DNA from: Eutreptiella sp. 'Long Island Sound 2002' | Taxonomy: Eukaryota; Euglenozoa; Euglenophyceae; Eutreptiales; Eutreptiaceae | Direction: 5' to 3' | DNA: 64,000 nt | NCBI GenBank assembly: GCA_964036045.1 | Contig: OZ038383.1 | Coordinates: 60,083,725 to 60,147,724, forward strand | In this document: positions 12,401 through 21,200 of the stretch, piece by piece | How positions within the stretch are numbered: the first letter of the stretch is position 1 | Layout: every line of letters begins with the position of its first letter | The notes under the pieces: generated by a model | Told to the model about the DNA's origin: nothing | The model's input: the letters and a program-made list of their open reading frames with translations, nothing else | The model's database searches: none | Made by a program: the position numbers and the translations under genes

Positions 12401-13597
12401 GCCCCGGCGGCGCAGTCATCCAGCAACAGGCCGGCAGCCTCGCTGGCACTGCTGCATAGCGCGTCGCGGGCGTGGTACTGGGTTGTGGCGGCGTTGGAGC
12501 CCCACTCCTCGGCGCTGCGCCTGTACGATCGCGGGCAGGGCACGGTGCTCACGGTCCGCCCCGCCGACCTGGAGGCCCTGCACCTTAGCGCACTGAGTGG
12601 CGACGGGGGTGACGCGCTATACCTCCAAGGGACCGTGGCAGGCGCGGCCGCGACGCGCTTCCGCCGGCAGAGCGGAGGAGACGCCCTCCGCCTGGTTATG
12701 GCGGAGAACATGGGGCCGTGGCTCCGGGCGTTCTCCACTTCCAGGTGGAGGGTCGAGGGCGACCGGGAGAAGTTCGCCGACGCGTGGCGCCGCTGGGTGG
12801 AGGAGCAGTTTCCCGTGGGGGGAATGCTGCACCTGCCGCAACCACCAAGCGTGCCACCAGTGCGGCCTGCGGCGCCCCCGGCCGCGGCGGCGAAGCAGGC
12901 CCCGAAAGCGGCGCCCAAGCCGCCGCCCAAGAGGAGCCCCCCGCCTCAGTATGGCGCCTATGCCAACATTCGGTACGTGCTGCGGCACTTCGGCGGTAAC
13001 TTGGCCACGGATCAGCGTGGGACAAAGACGATCAACGTCTGCCCCTGGTCTCGGCTGGATGGGGCTGGTCACTGCACATGGAAAGCTGGCACGCACTGCC
13101 GGCCTACCGACCTCCACCCCAAGGACCTGCTGGACCACATCCAGCGGGACCATGTGACTGATCCGGCGCAACGGGACCAGGCGCTGGCCATGCTGGCTGG
13201 CGTTATGCCGGGGGGCCAGGCGGGGCCTTTCGCGTCGGCCCAGGCGGGGTCCAGAGCGCTCACGCTGCCCGCGGGTGCCCGCCCTGTGGCGGGGCGCGGG
13301 GCGTCGCCGTCGGCAGCACGGTCTGGAGCGATTGGGTCTGCAGCGCGGCGTGGGGCAGTGACTTCTACGGGGAGTACGGCGGCAAGTACGTCCGGCGGAC
13401 AGGCAGAGGGGGAGCCCGCCGCATCTGCCGGGTCTCAGCAGGCGACGACATCCTCGGGCGGAGGCCCACGGGGTCAGGGGCCACCTCGCCAGCCGCCCGC
13501 GCCGGGTGCGGGTGGTCCCCCTGAGCCTGCTGGTGGCCCCTCTCCGTCCAGTGATCCGGATCCGGCGGGGGGCCCCGATCCACACGTGCAGCCATGA
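6476..13597 (+). CDS. LINE-A ORF1: His-rich, CCCH, Ulp1/C48-like protease protein
   Basis: A 2373-residue open frame from ATG at 6476 to TGA at 13595. Residues 1-115 look helical. Residues ~145-450 are Pro/His-rich with a 63-residue tandem repeat. A CCCH finger lies near residue 1125 (CRHWAKGWC...CRFAH). Around residues 1630-1712 are the elements of a Ulp1/C48 cysteine protease: HWT, then a conserved Asp (VDPLG), then Gln and Cys (QQPAGNTKDCGVC). A C-terminal finger near 2188-2227 reads CPW...C...C...H...H. ORF1 proteins of LINEs bind RNA; the protease presumably acts on SUMO-like conjugates or on the element's own polyprotein, which is inference. The frame has no lesion over 7.1 kb, so the copy looks recent. 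The next coding segment continues in the same frame after the TGA. Confidence 0.85.
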   Translation: MSLSVPTNPAELPAFRRRARRLVDTVSDLVRHGPHTYAAFQARVDADRPARDNGWDHFVDVYLRQMLARDPHPYNAPDVQARLAAGTVPFGVHLLNRLLRCLQDLGQLEDAQRGRPPVGSAGQPGYAAPGAFPMPPPPGLGPMPVPPFGTHHHHQLHLHHLLHHLVGFPMMQHHLPHQHVHPTAVPQPPVHLHHHHQLTAVPQHPVHLHHHHRHHHPHQHVEYPHPLPQQHPRPPRHTVPVPEPVPVPEPGRSAQQQGVSQGAVPQHLVHFHHQRHHHHPHQQVEYPHSLPQQQSLPPQHTMPVPEPVPVPEPGRGAQQRGVSQGAGPQHPVHLHHHHHHHRPHQHVEYPHPLPQQHPRRPQHTMPVLEPVPVPGPGRSAQQQGVSQRAVPQHPVHPHGHHHHHRPHLHVECPRPPPQQHSRPVPQYTMPVPVPVPAPGPGRGAQQQGVSQGEAHGVPPGEAKRMGAPAPPLAVPQPEFPAAGSPPRTVQMPDPAVPREAPPVVPTGPEPVVPAGMQGAAPVGRTTAGEQAGEDAAQEAAVAGPRDISELLAQALEEYRRTAVRSGGAAPEGADAGELIAQALAAVAPRAEGAKETSTEAVSSGGQDAGRGLPKAQTPAEGGGVVEPSGGRAKGEGVEEWMWEWGEWRQVAPGEPCPAGLAYRMDLHAGTSWARLPANLRARLDAAEAARGGGADERPLAPFPPRPDTPPAVVAAGDGAEGGQEREEVEDEEAYEPGESALALMFDDDAGPDVYAGMDEDPANEPLRPMPTAVPPPLLGSCERRHCRYHAAEGAHRHRLTGTGQREAGMLASALERYELQRPGQVAREMALAAASPGNGQARCVQLGDAAVLGHQAGDVRAAKPQESLPLSVRLSVVRLMGEAGLEDVRRDEGLYVAFWRGGADAWRREQAGRPLTPQALGSHALLVALHPEGAEVVFGADRLLLTGDGAVLVPTTSSYRLESRGGDLKLLVVVGTRLDGSAAPQGSERAIPVGGDWEAGRGGDGVGQEQPRGEEQQQDQPEVAGEEVDVQAIVAAALARITDAAGPPPTTEALEEEDQRRGSEDAQVAMEQDEEPEFKGEEAQGAGEQDEELVIVGAKEAREVSPREPGVADKAGPKTGEVETCRHWAKGWCMRADACRFAHPQPPVPQGVPQELLLILQAMARVGALSLDGSRDHGRGHGTLLQDAVVKAQGGGLPAVVYAVESGGLTEWAVALPCGMAALLTPFPVVPWRDMVTVQEANLGWVCTWHTHPAGMDPREWQAKAVVTYLSWSLPAAPGAWAQWWDRALSWARDGSAVAACPDLPREPVSVQPWTVSLHLPTVAARLATTDPEVSLLGDREGPGLRLSQGLEVRTARLPSPVGGDILGGLQFSRASGADVWTAVHRQLPDAWPQVYRPPGHERLVGVEWRVWAASGSCPPVVVLPRRTNHPSLETVAVLWGWVAVRGADGHVFTAPRGTVIETDGGTALQLTAEPLTTHAVVAVLQWGANKPQPWRDQVAVAVWRDLPVVRAAVWSGGPGRHLPGALPWLRGCGDASPPPAELRGALERVYSKPRHQFLVAADHGVELSDDVVALAADVVQCLAPHAMMLPREGWEGQRHDQTPAALLIARYVELGGSEAVYLDRLETPDMRHWTAHHLVAPDRRLAVDPLGRLVVSGAPPQWPHTWDMAVRTMRMAPRGQRAGWPGAERLLAETRAAQVQQPAGNTKDCGVCALMSAVGTLLRVPRPGNLLSALDRRWVAAVVLNRDMGPIARLPCLGELPAAVLEALPAPRTPLDLANVPHNVGLPGARMQHALLCMAAASDGGMSMLATVSLQHVQDAMQQQRMHAPQAWEESAKRWLRVESVSSTHTVGMVDMGRLVVLEGAEYWTCVPVETGGVEWVVVTACRLRRQQSRGPACYRVFQECLSGLGPVRRAHRCTAENIPPAPAVVVEVTRPPVVQGQDVWPVPPSNMWQAEHAAGICRALQGHAAALPRAPAAQSSSNRPAASLALLHSASRAWYWVVAALEPHSSALRLYDRGQGTVLTVRPADLEALHLSALSGDGGDALYLQGTVAGAAATRFRRQSGGDALRLVMAENMGPWLRAFSTSRWRVEGDREKFADAWRRWVEEQFPVGGMLHLPQPPSVPPVRPAAPPAAAAKQAPKAAPKPPPKRSPPPQYGAYANIRYVLRHFGGNLATDQRGTKTINVCPWSRLDGAGHCTWKAGTHCRPTDLHPKDLLDHIQRDHVTDPAQRDQALAMLAGVMPGGQAGPFASAQAGSRALTLPAGARPVAGRGASPSAARSGAIGSAARRGAVTSTGSTAASTSGGQAEGEPAASAGSQQATTSSGGGPRGQGPPRQPPAPGAGGPPEPAGGPSPSSDPDPAGGPDPHVQP
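7063..7830 (+). repeat. His/Pro-rich minisatellite inside ORF1
   Basis: About four copies of a 189-bp unit (63 residues) occur, with GTGTCGCA at about 7249, 7439, 7628 and 7820. Each encodes a run of histidines, a Pro-Gln stretch and a Pro-Val/Pro-Glu segment ending near QQQGVSQ. The frame is kept throughout, suggesting selection on the protein or recent homogenisation. Confidence 0.85.
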
Positions 13598-13632
13598 AGG
13601 GGCCCCGCCTCCGACACCCGAGCGGCGGTGTC
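13595..13632 (+). promoter_or_regulatory. In-frame TGA between ORF1 and endonuclease, with downstream hairpin
   Basis: ORF1 ends at TGA 13595-13597, and the same frame stays open afterwards into the endonuclease. There is no ATG before the conserved endonuclease strand; the first frame-compatible initiator is GTG at 13628. GGGGCCCC (13599-13606) follows at once, and GACACC (13613-13618) can pair with GGTGTC (13627-13632). LINE-B has the same arrangement at 59286-59288. Stop-codon readthrough, or reinitiation, would couple the two products. This is inference. Confidence 0.5.
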
Positions 13633-15247
13633 CTTGAACGTCCAGGGCTCGATGCGGGGGGACGGTGTACCAGTGGCCCCAGGTATGCTCGACGGTGAAG
13701 CGGTGGCGGCGGGTATCATGAAGGCCGAGGGTGCCATCCTGGGCCTATTCCAGGAGACTGGCCTGCAGGACCCTCAAGGTGTGGTGCACTCCGAGAACCA
13801 GGGGCGTCACCATGGGTATCATACATACCGGGGGGTGGATGCCCAGGCGGCGTCGGCGGCGGCGGTGCGCGGCGGGCTCTTGATTGCCCTTCCGGCGGAC
13901 GTGTTCGCCGCGGAGGAAGTTCGAGACATCGTGGACATCGTGCCGGGCAAGGCCATGGCCCTGGATGTGGTGACCGCAGGTGGCACCCTCACGGTCATCA
14001 ACGTCCACGGCCCGGGTAGCGGCGGCGACCCCTGGGCGTCTAAGGCGTCCTTCTGGGCTGACGTGGCCCTGTACGTGGCGGCCAAGAGCGCGGGTGGCAC
14101 CAGGGCCGTGCTCCTCGGAGGGGACTTCAACGTGTGGCTGGAGTCCCCCTGGCACCCTACCACGAGGAGGTTCCAAGCCCTGTGGGAACAGTGTGGCTTC
14201 CACAGGGCAGGCCCGGAACGGGAGGAGGACAGGAGGCCCACGAGGGCGGGGCACCGACTGGACTCCTTCCTTCTGAACTCGCCTCTGGTCCCGTGGGCGG
14301 CGCGTGAGCGCCCTCACTTGGCGCCGGGGCGGTCTCCTGCGTCGCTGGGGTCGGATCATGGCCCTGTGGTCCTGGACATCCCGCTGGAGGTGGCCGGCAA
14401 AGAGAGGGTCACCAGGATGGCCTACTCGCAAGCCCAGGGCAGGCTGCACGCCATACGCCCGGACTCCCCGGGGGTTCGTGAGGCGGCAGCGTCAGTACTG
14501 CAGAAGGCCTGCGGGGATCAGCGGCTACAGGCGTGGCTCTCGTCGGACCAGGACACTGCCACCATGGGGACGTCGGAGGTGCAAGCGGTCTTTGACCTGC
14601 TCTACGCCTTCCGTGATGACGTGTCCAGGGTCACGGGAGTGCGCATGCCTTCCGGCATGGACCCGCAGTACCCATACGGGCAGGCGGAAACGGAGGCGTC
14701 GCTGGACCAGGTCCTCTCGGATCAGCAGGCCCTGGCCTGGCGTGCCCATCAGCTGTGGCAACGGGACGCGGCGGCGGCCGGACTCCACTCCCAGGAAGCG
14801 ACTGCCCTGCTACAGCACCTCCGGCGAGTGGACCCCGACCTGTCCCCCGCCTCGGTAGAGGACCTGCGTGCCGCATTGGACCAACAGCTCCACCAGCTGG
14901 AGACACGCGTAGAGGAGCTGCGGGATGTCCTCAGGAGCAACAGGCGCCGGTCCATCAGGGACTACTGGCGGGACAGGGTACCGGATCTGCAGCTCCGATG
15001 GACGGCGATACGGGGGGCCATCAACGTGGTGAACTTTGCCCCGTCAGGCCTATGGTCCGTACGCGTCCGCGAGTCGGAGAAGGTGCTCTTGGAGGCCTCG
15101 GACGTCATTGGCGAGGTCCAGAGGTATTGGGAGGCGCTGTACGCCAAGCGGCCAGTGAACCTGCCGGCCTTCGGGCGGCTGGTCCGGGCCCACATTCCCA
15201 AAGGGGTGCCGGAGGAATGGAGGTCGGTACAGGACTACACCATGCAG
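13598..15247 (+). CDS. LINE-A ORF2, first part: EEP (APE-type) endonuclease and linker
   Basis: The frame starts directly after the ORF1 stop. Endonuclease/exonuclease/phosphatase motifs appear in order: VSLNVQG, FQETGLQD (catalytic Glu), VINVHGPG, GGDFNVWL (Asp-x-Asn), HRLDSFLLN, and GSDHGPVVLDI (Asp-His). This domain nicks target DNA to prime reverse transcription. A linker to about 15247 contains helical segments and a QDYTMQ end. The frame is cut by the insertion at 15248, whose first bases supply TGA. If the insertion and one copy of the 4-bp GCAG repeat are taken out, the frame joins the RT at 18208 without a break. Confidence 0.85.
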
Positions 15248-15304
15248 TGAAGCGGTACCCAGAACCCCATGGCTAGGTTACGGTCTCCGGTCCACTAACC
15301 CCAT

Positions 15305-15372
15305 GCACGGAAGGGAGAACGCCCGTTGACGCTCCGTTCCGTGCCGTAAAGCCCCGCATCGGCAACCGATGC
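15305..15372. other. Two tandem hairpins near left end of the insertion
   Basis: GCACGGAA (15305-15312) pairs with TTCCGTGC (15337-15344). GCATCGG (15356-15362) pairs with CCGATGC (15366-15372) around a 3-nt loop. Subterminal hairpins are common in rolling-circle and other DNA elements; the role here is unknown. Confidence 0.65.
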
Positions 15373-15724
15373 ACCGCCAGCGGAGATTTGTGTATCAGAA
15401 TATCAGGAATCAACAGGGTTTTATTTTCATATTGTTTCCGTCAATTTTTATGCTTCCGTTCTGATATTCACTGTTTTGACTGCTGGCGGTTGGATCGCGA
15501 CTTTACCGTAACCGCCAGTTTAACTGTTTATAATGGAAATTTTAACGCAATCCGTCACGAAGGCTCCAAAGCCTTCAGGAACTGCATGGACGCTTCCGCA
15601 ATTTTCACATCTTACACTCGCAACCTTAATCCGAATTTTTCAGGATGTCGAAATCGGATTTTCGACTTCGACATCCCCGCACTTGATTTGACCTCTTGCG
15701 AGTGGACCTACGTGCTTCCCTATG

Positions 15725-15796
15725 CACGAATCAACTTCCCTTTTATCTTGCCCTCCATTTGACTCAGAGATATGGGCAAAACAAAGTTGATTCGTG
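15725..15796. repeat. 13-bp perfect inverted repeat
   Basis: CACGAATCAACTT (15725-15737) is the exact reverse complement of 15784-15796, with a 46-nt spacer. It lies within the non-coding insertion. Confidence 0.7.
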
Positions 15797-16036
15797 AGGC
15801 CACTTGTGAGGGTCATATCTCGTGCCGCTTGCGAGTATTGACGATAAGGAAACGTGGGATGTATTCACAATACTCCCGACGTAATTTAGGAAGCATTATA
15901 CGCCTTGCGTCTCCACACGTGCGCGCTAGTGTAATGGATCATGGTCAAGAGGGTAGAGTTTGCGTTATAACTCTTTGGCCATGATATTGCGTGCGTTAAG
16001 ATAACTTTCGAGTGTAGCGCGCAAGTGTTGGTGTTG

Positions 16037-16063
16037 CATAGGAACTCTCCTTGAGTTCCTATG
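16037..16063. other. 11-bp perfect hairpin with 5-nt loop
   Basis: CATAGGAACTC (16037-16047) and GAGTTCCTATG (16053-16063) flank a 5-nt loop. A further short dyad (ATGCCC / GGGCAT) follows at about 16082-16099. It lies in the insertion, in a stretch (15400-18130) that otherwise holds no supported gene. Confidence 0.75.
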
Positions 16064-18207
16064 AGCGATTGACACAAAGTTATGCCCTTGGAGGGGCATG
16101 ACATATCGTGGTGGGAGCTACCTTTTTGGGCAATATGTGGTATGTGCCATGTGGTGTGTTGCGTGCCCATTCGGCGGGTCCATTACTCCAAGCCAAGCCC
16201 GCCAATGGACCTCATATTGTGCAAGCCCCTTCTCCATACTCCCTACGGTCAATTGCAAGCCTAACCTTCGTGAAGGGAAGCTTGTGTGGTGAACCCGAAG
16301 CGATGCGTTGGGAGCAAGGTGTGTATTTTGCAATTTTCCATATTTTCATGTGCCCACTTGGGAAGTAGCGCTCGTAACCTTTCAAGGCGCCCCAAGTGGA
16401 GCACATATGTGGGATCGAAGGTCATTGGTGTCAAGTCATTGTGTTTAGAAGGATTAGTTGATTGCACGATCCAAGCCAAAGATATTATAATATAATTATG
16501 CACCTTTCAAGGCACTTTTGTGTGTGCTTGTGCCAAATTTGCCATTTTTGGCCCGTCATGATGTCAAGTGGCGACCATTTATCTCAACGTTGCGCTCGAT
16601 TGACATCATGACCCAAGTATGATATGAGGGTACATACTTCGGTGCCCAACATATCTTGGACCCGCCGAATAACTCCTCTTAGGCTTGGCATACCGTCGCC
16701 GCCATGTTGGCGATTTGGGACTATCCCAAATCATGGGCTCACTTGGCGACCCTGCCATTCCCAATATCGGAGGAGTTGGGCGACGCCCAAAAGATATGTT
16801 GGACCAATATGACTTGATACCAATCCTATGGCACACTCCGGTCCGAGTCGGGCATGTGCCTCATTTGCCCCAACCATGAGTGTGCGCATTTTTGGCCATT
16901 TTGAGCATTTTTCCACTTTTGCTGCCCGCCGTACCCCATGTTCTAACCTTCGTGCACGCCGGACGCATGGACCAATGGACCATATATGACATGGGTGTTA
17001 TGGGTAATGGTCCCCATGGTCCACACACCACGTGGGCGAAGCGGAGCCACCTTCGTTAAGGCGCTAGCCCAAAGTGAGTGTGGGCAATTTTGCAATTCTG
17101 ACATTTGTGGACCCAATTGGGATCGTCACCACGCCGAGTGGCATGGAGATCTTTGAGAGCCAAGGGCATGGGAGTCTTCGTTGGACTCCAGGTGGATCGC
17201 GTATGGAGTAACGGATCCGATCTCCAAGCCGGCCTGGAGATATACTATTGGGAGCACGCCGAGATTTGGCTCATTTCAGGCAGCCAAAATGACCCAATTT
17301 TGGGACCCCAATTTCCCCCTTCCGTGTGGTCAATTGGCGGCCCCATTTCTCTAAGCCCATAGGGAGCCCGGACCTAAATCCAAGTTGTACACTCAGATAT
17401 AAGTCCTAGGTCCTGCCTCCCACCCTGTGAGCCATTGGCCTTACCTTGGCCGGGCGAGCCACGCGTGGGAATGACGCCAATTTTGGTGATTTTGGCATTA
17501 TGACCCCACATGACTCATCCGTGTTGCCCTGATGCCGGGACCTCAGAGGGAACCAGGTTGGGTGAGGGCTCCAGGGGGTTCGTACTCGAAGGGCATAGGG
17601 TCAGTTGCCTCGTCCCTACCTCTGGCGGGTCCGGACGAGGGGTCAATTGTGGAGATTTTTGAGCTAATTTCAGTTTGGGCTGAAACAGCCCATTTTCAGC
17701 TACCAACTCCTGGGTGATAATGGCGGGGCCATATCTCTGGCTCAGAGAGGAGTTGAGACCTGTCGTTAAGGGAGCAGGGGGAGCCACTGTCGGTTGGCCT
17801 TGGAGCCCATTGGTTTCCAGGAACACGCCTTTGGCTGTGCGGGACACCTCCCCCATTGGCAGGGTTTCAGGGTCCCGACTGAGCAGGGCATGGGTTGTGT
17901 TTGAGCCCCCGCCCTCACCAGCCACTGAGAGGGTCGGACCTGGGATTGGGATATGAGTTGGGACTGAATGTCTATAGTCCTGTGATGCCCTTACCCCAGT
18001 CCAGTCTTAACCCCATGTGTACATATCCTGATGTGTTGTTGTACATACTTTTGTTCCCTCTTTGCAGAGTGGCAAGGATTCTGAAACGCTTTGTCACATG
18101 ACATGAGCGCATTGATGCCCCTGTGAGCGTAGTGCTTTGCCTGCCTGCTCACTTGCGCGTGTCCCGCAGCGTCCCGTGGCCGGCCCCCCACGGGAACGCG
18201 TCAGCAG

Positions 18208-21200
18208 GACCTTAAAGACGCCGTGAGGCAGGCCGTGGCGGACGACAAAGCTCCGGGGTCCAACCGGGTCACGGCTGCCCTCATAGCAGAGCTGCCTGAA
18301 CCGGTACAGGGGCTCCTGGTGCATGCGTACAGGGCAATCCCTCGGGGTGCGGACGTCCCGGAGTCCTGGCACGAGGCCATTATCTGGCTGATGCCCAAGG
18401 GCACAGCCACGGGCAACCTGGACGAGTACAGGCCGATAGCGCTGGGGCAGCAAGACATGCGAATGCTCATGACTCCCCTCATGCGGAGGTTCACAGCTGT
18501 TCTGGCACGCAAGGGACTGGCCGCGGACTGGCAGTTCGGAGCCATGCCGGGCTCCACGGCGGCTGCCCCGGTGTTCCTGGCCCAGCGCAGGCTGCAGCGT
18601 GGGCTGGAGGAAAACCACGTCCTGGCCTTCGATGTGTCGAAGGCTTTTGACACAGCGCCGCACGGAGCGCTAGCGCTCCTCCTGCGCCACATGGGTGTCC
18701 CGGAGGAGCTCATCAGGCTCTTCCACACCCTCAGCTGCGGGTCCCCGGTGCGCATCGTCACCGCGCACGGCCCGACGCCGAGCATACGGCTCCACAGGGG
18801 CCTGCAGCAGGGCAGTGCGGAGAGCGCTGTGCTCTACCTCCTCCTTTTGGAGCCTCTCCTGCGGAGCCTCGCCTGTAAGGCGCGGGGAGATGCTCGCCAT
18901 GCGGTGCCACCCCTGGTACAGGCGTACTGTGATGACCTCCTGTTGATAGCGCACTCCCTGCCGCAATTCCTGGAGTATGCGGCGGCGATAGCGCGGTATC
19001 TCACTGACATGGGCATGTCCCTCAACGTGGGCAAATGCGCCTATGCCAATACTGCTCGCATCCACTCGATTATGGTGTACCTGAACCCGGGGGACACGGC
19101 GGCCCCATGGGTATGCTTACGTGCCAAGGGCACGGTACCATACTTGGGCCTGCGCCTCGATCCCAGGGGGATGGCGACCATGAAGGAGAAACATGTACTC
19201 CGGTGTGAAGCCCTGCTGGGCTGGTGCAAGAACACGCTGGGGCCGGCGTCGGTGCCTCATGAGATGATGGCGGCTGTGGTTGGAGGCATCGTGCGGTACG
19301 CGGCGCCCTACCTGTCCGACACGGCGGAGGCGGTGATCAAGCTGAATACTGCCATCAAGGCTGCGGCCCTGCAGTTCGAGAAGCTGCCCAAGGACCTGTC
19401 CAACGTGGCGGTGCGGTCAGGTCATGGGCTACGGTTGGCGGATGTCCAGGTTGTATGCCGCGACTCCGTCGTGGCGACCATGGCTCAGCTCACCCACCAC
19501 AGGTCGATGACGGTCCGTGATGAGCTGCGGGCCATGCTCCGAGACATGCACGTGCAGTACGGAGTGTGCGGGCAGTTCATGGTGCCCTCTGCGTCATTCG
19601 CCACACACGCTGGCAATACGTGGGTGGACAGGGTGCTCAGGGCGATGGGGACGTTTCGCGTGGGGCTTCTCATGCCATCGTCGGTGTACTCGTGTGTACA
19701 CGCCCATCTACCGCAAGTGCAGTGGGCGGGGCGGAAGTGGGTATCCCAATCCTACGCCTTCAAGGGTAGGGACATCTGCATTCTCTCGGGGCCCCGCACA
19801 GATGCGGCAGTGCAGTCCCTGACTGATCCTGCAAATGACCTCCTGCATGCGCGGCTCCCCTGCCCTGCGCCTGGGCACTGGGCGGTCCAGCTACAGGAGT
19901 GCCACGAGGACCACCTGCACCTTCCGCACGCGGGAGTAGGGCCCCAGCAGCTGGACCACGTGTGGCTCACGGGGCTTCGCGACGTCTTCCGGCCGCAGCT
20001 GCCCGGTCCGTTGACTCACCGAATAAATCACCCGGTGCGCCGAAAGAAGGCCAGCAAACGCAATAGACAGTCCGCTGCGGGGGACGTGTATGTGGTGGGC
20101 GGATACAGGGAGGAAGGATGGGACCCGGCCAACCCGGGGCTGTCCATGCCGTTCGTCCCGCTAGCCGCCCTCCTGTTTCTGTTGGGGGACGTCTTTGAGG
20201 GCTACCAACAGCAAGACGATCCGGCGTCCGTCCCCCTGCTCACTCCTCACGCCGGGGGCGGCATAAGCCCGCCACCACTGTGGGTTGTGCACGGGCAGCC
20301 AGCGTTTTCCAGGGCGTGCGCGGCGGTGCACAGGTGCAGCGAATGGGCAATTGTTCTTCTGCTACCGGCAGGCCCAATCCCGGATCCGGATGAGTACTCG
20401 GTTCCGGAAGTGGTCCGGATGTCCAACGTGCCGCATGATCCGCACATCGCCGTCACGTCGTTGCGTGGTGGTGGCGCAGTGGAGCAGGGGTCTGTCGTGG
20501 TATACCAGCCTTCCTGCTCCGCAACGGTTTGGGGAGCGGAGTACACCACCGCCCTGGACGCCATAAAGTCAGTCTGCGGATGTGACCTGGCCTGGAGACC
20601 ACATGCGGTGTATCGACCGAGGGTGGTCCTGTCCCCGGAGCTCACGGCCTCCGGTGCGGCGTCCCTGGGAAAGGTGGTGCAGAGACCCCACTCCGACGTG
20701 GCGTGGCTAGAGCCCCTCCGGTACTGCTGGGTGCCGGTGGCGACTAAAGTCACATCGTCTGACGCGTCGCCCCAGGGAGACGACGCCACAAATGTGGCGG
20801 TGGCCAGCCACGGAATCCCCACGTGGACGGGTGCCATCTACGGCACGGTCCCAGAGGCAGAGATCATTGGCGCGGCGGCGTACTTGTTGCACACGCCCCC
20901 GTCAGCGTGCACGGTACACGTGGTGGATGCGTCCGTCATAGGAGCGCATCTCCGCAGGGCGCAGGAGGCCCTGTACCGTGGCATCAAGGGGCCGACGTCA
21001 CATCTGGTCAATCAGCATGCACTGAGCTGGATAGTGGAGGGGCTGCGGCGGCTGCCGCGCCGAGTTGGGGGGCCGCACCACTGGGTGGTGAGGCAGAGCT
21101 CGCACTTGGCGGTGGTCCCGCTCGAGGCACCGGACTCTGCCGCAGCCCGTGCGATGGCCCCGCCAGTCCATCTTGTCCTGCCGAAGAAGCACGCCATCCT

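Larger units (their letters stand above)
15248..18203. mobile_element. 2.95-kb insertion in LINE-A with 4-bp GCAG duplication
   Basis: GCAG stands at 15244-15247 and again at 18204-18207, and the LINE frame is exactly restored across it. The insert is AT-richer than the LINE. Its ends read TGAAGCGGTACCC and, inverted, TGACGCGTTCCCG, an imperfect terminal inverted repeat (about 9 of 13). Several strong hairpins lie inside. Open frames (for example 15388-15762) match nothing I know. It is not a simple GT-AG intron because its 5' end is TGAA. It is probably a non-autonomous DNA element of unknown family. Confidence 0.65.

Noticed and set aside
15248-18203. Ordinary spliceosomal intron in LINE-A
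   Set aside because: The frame-exact boundary does not begin with GT or GC, and a 4-bp direct duplication fits insertion better.
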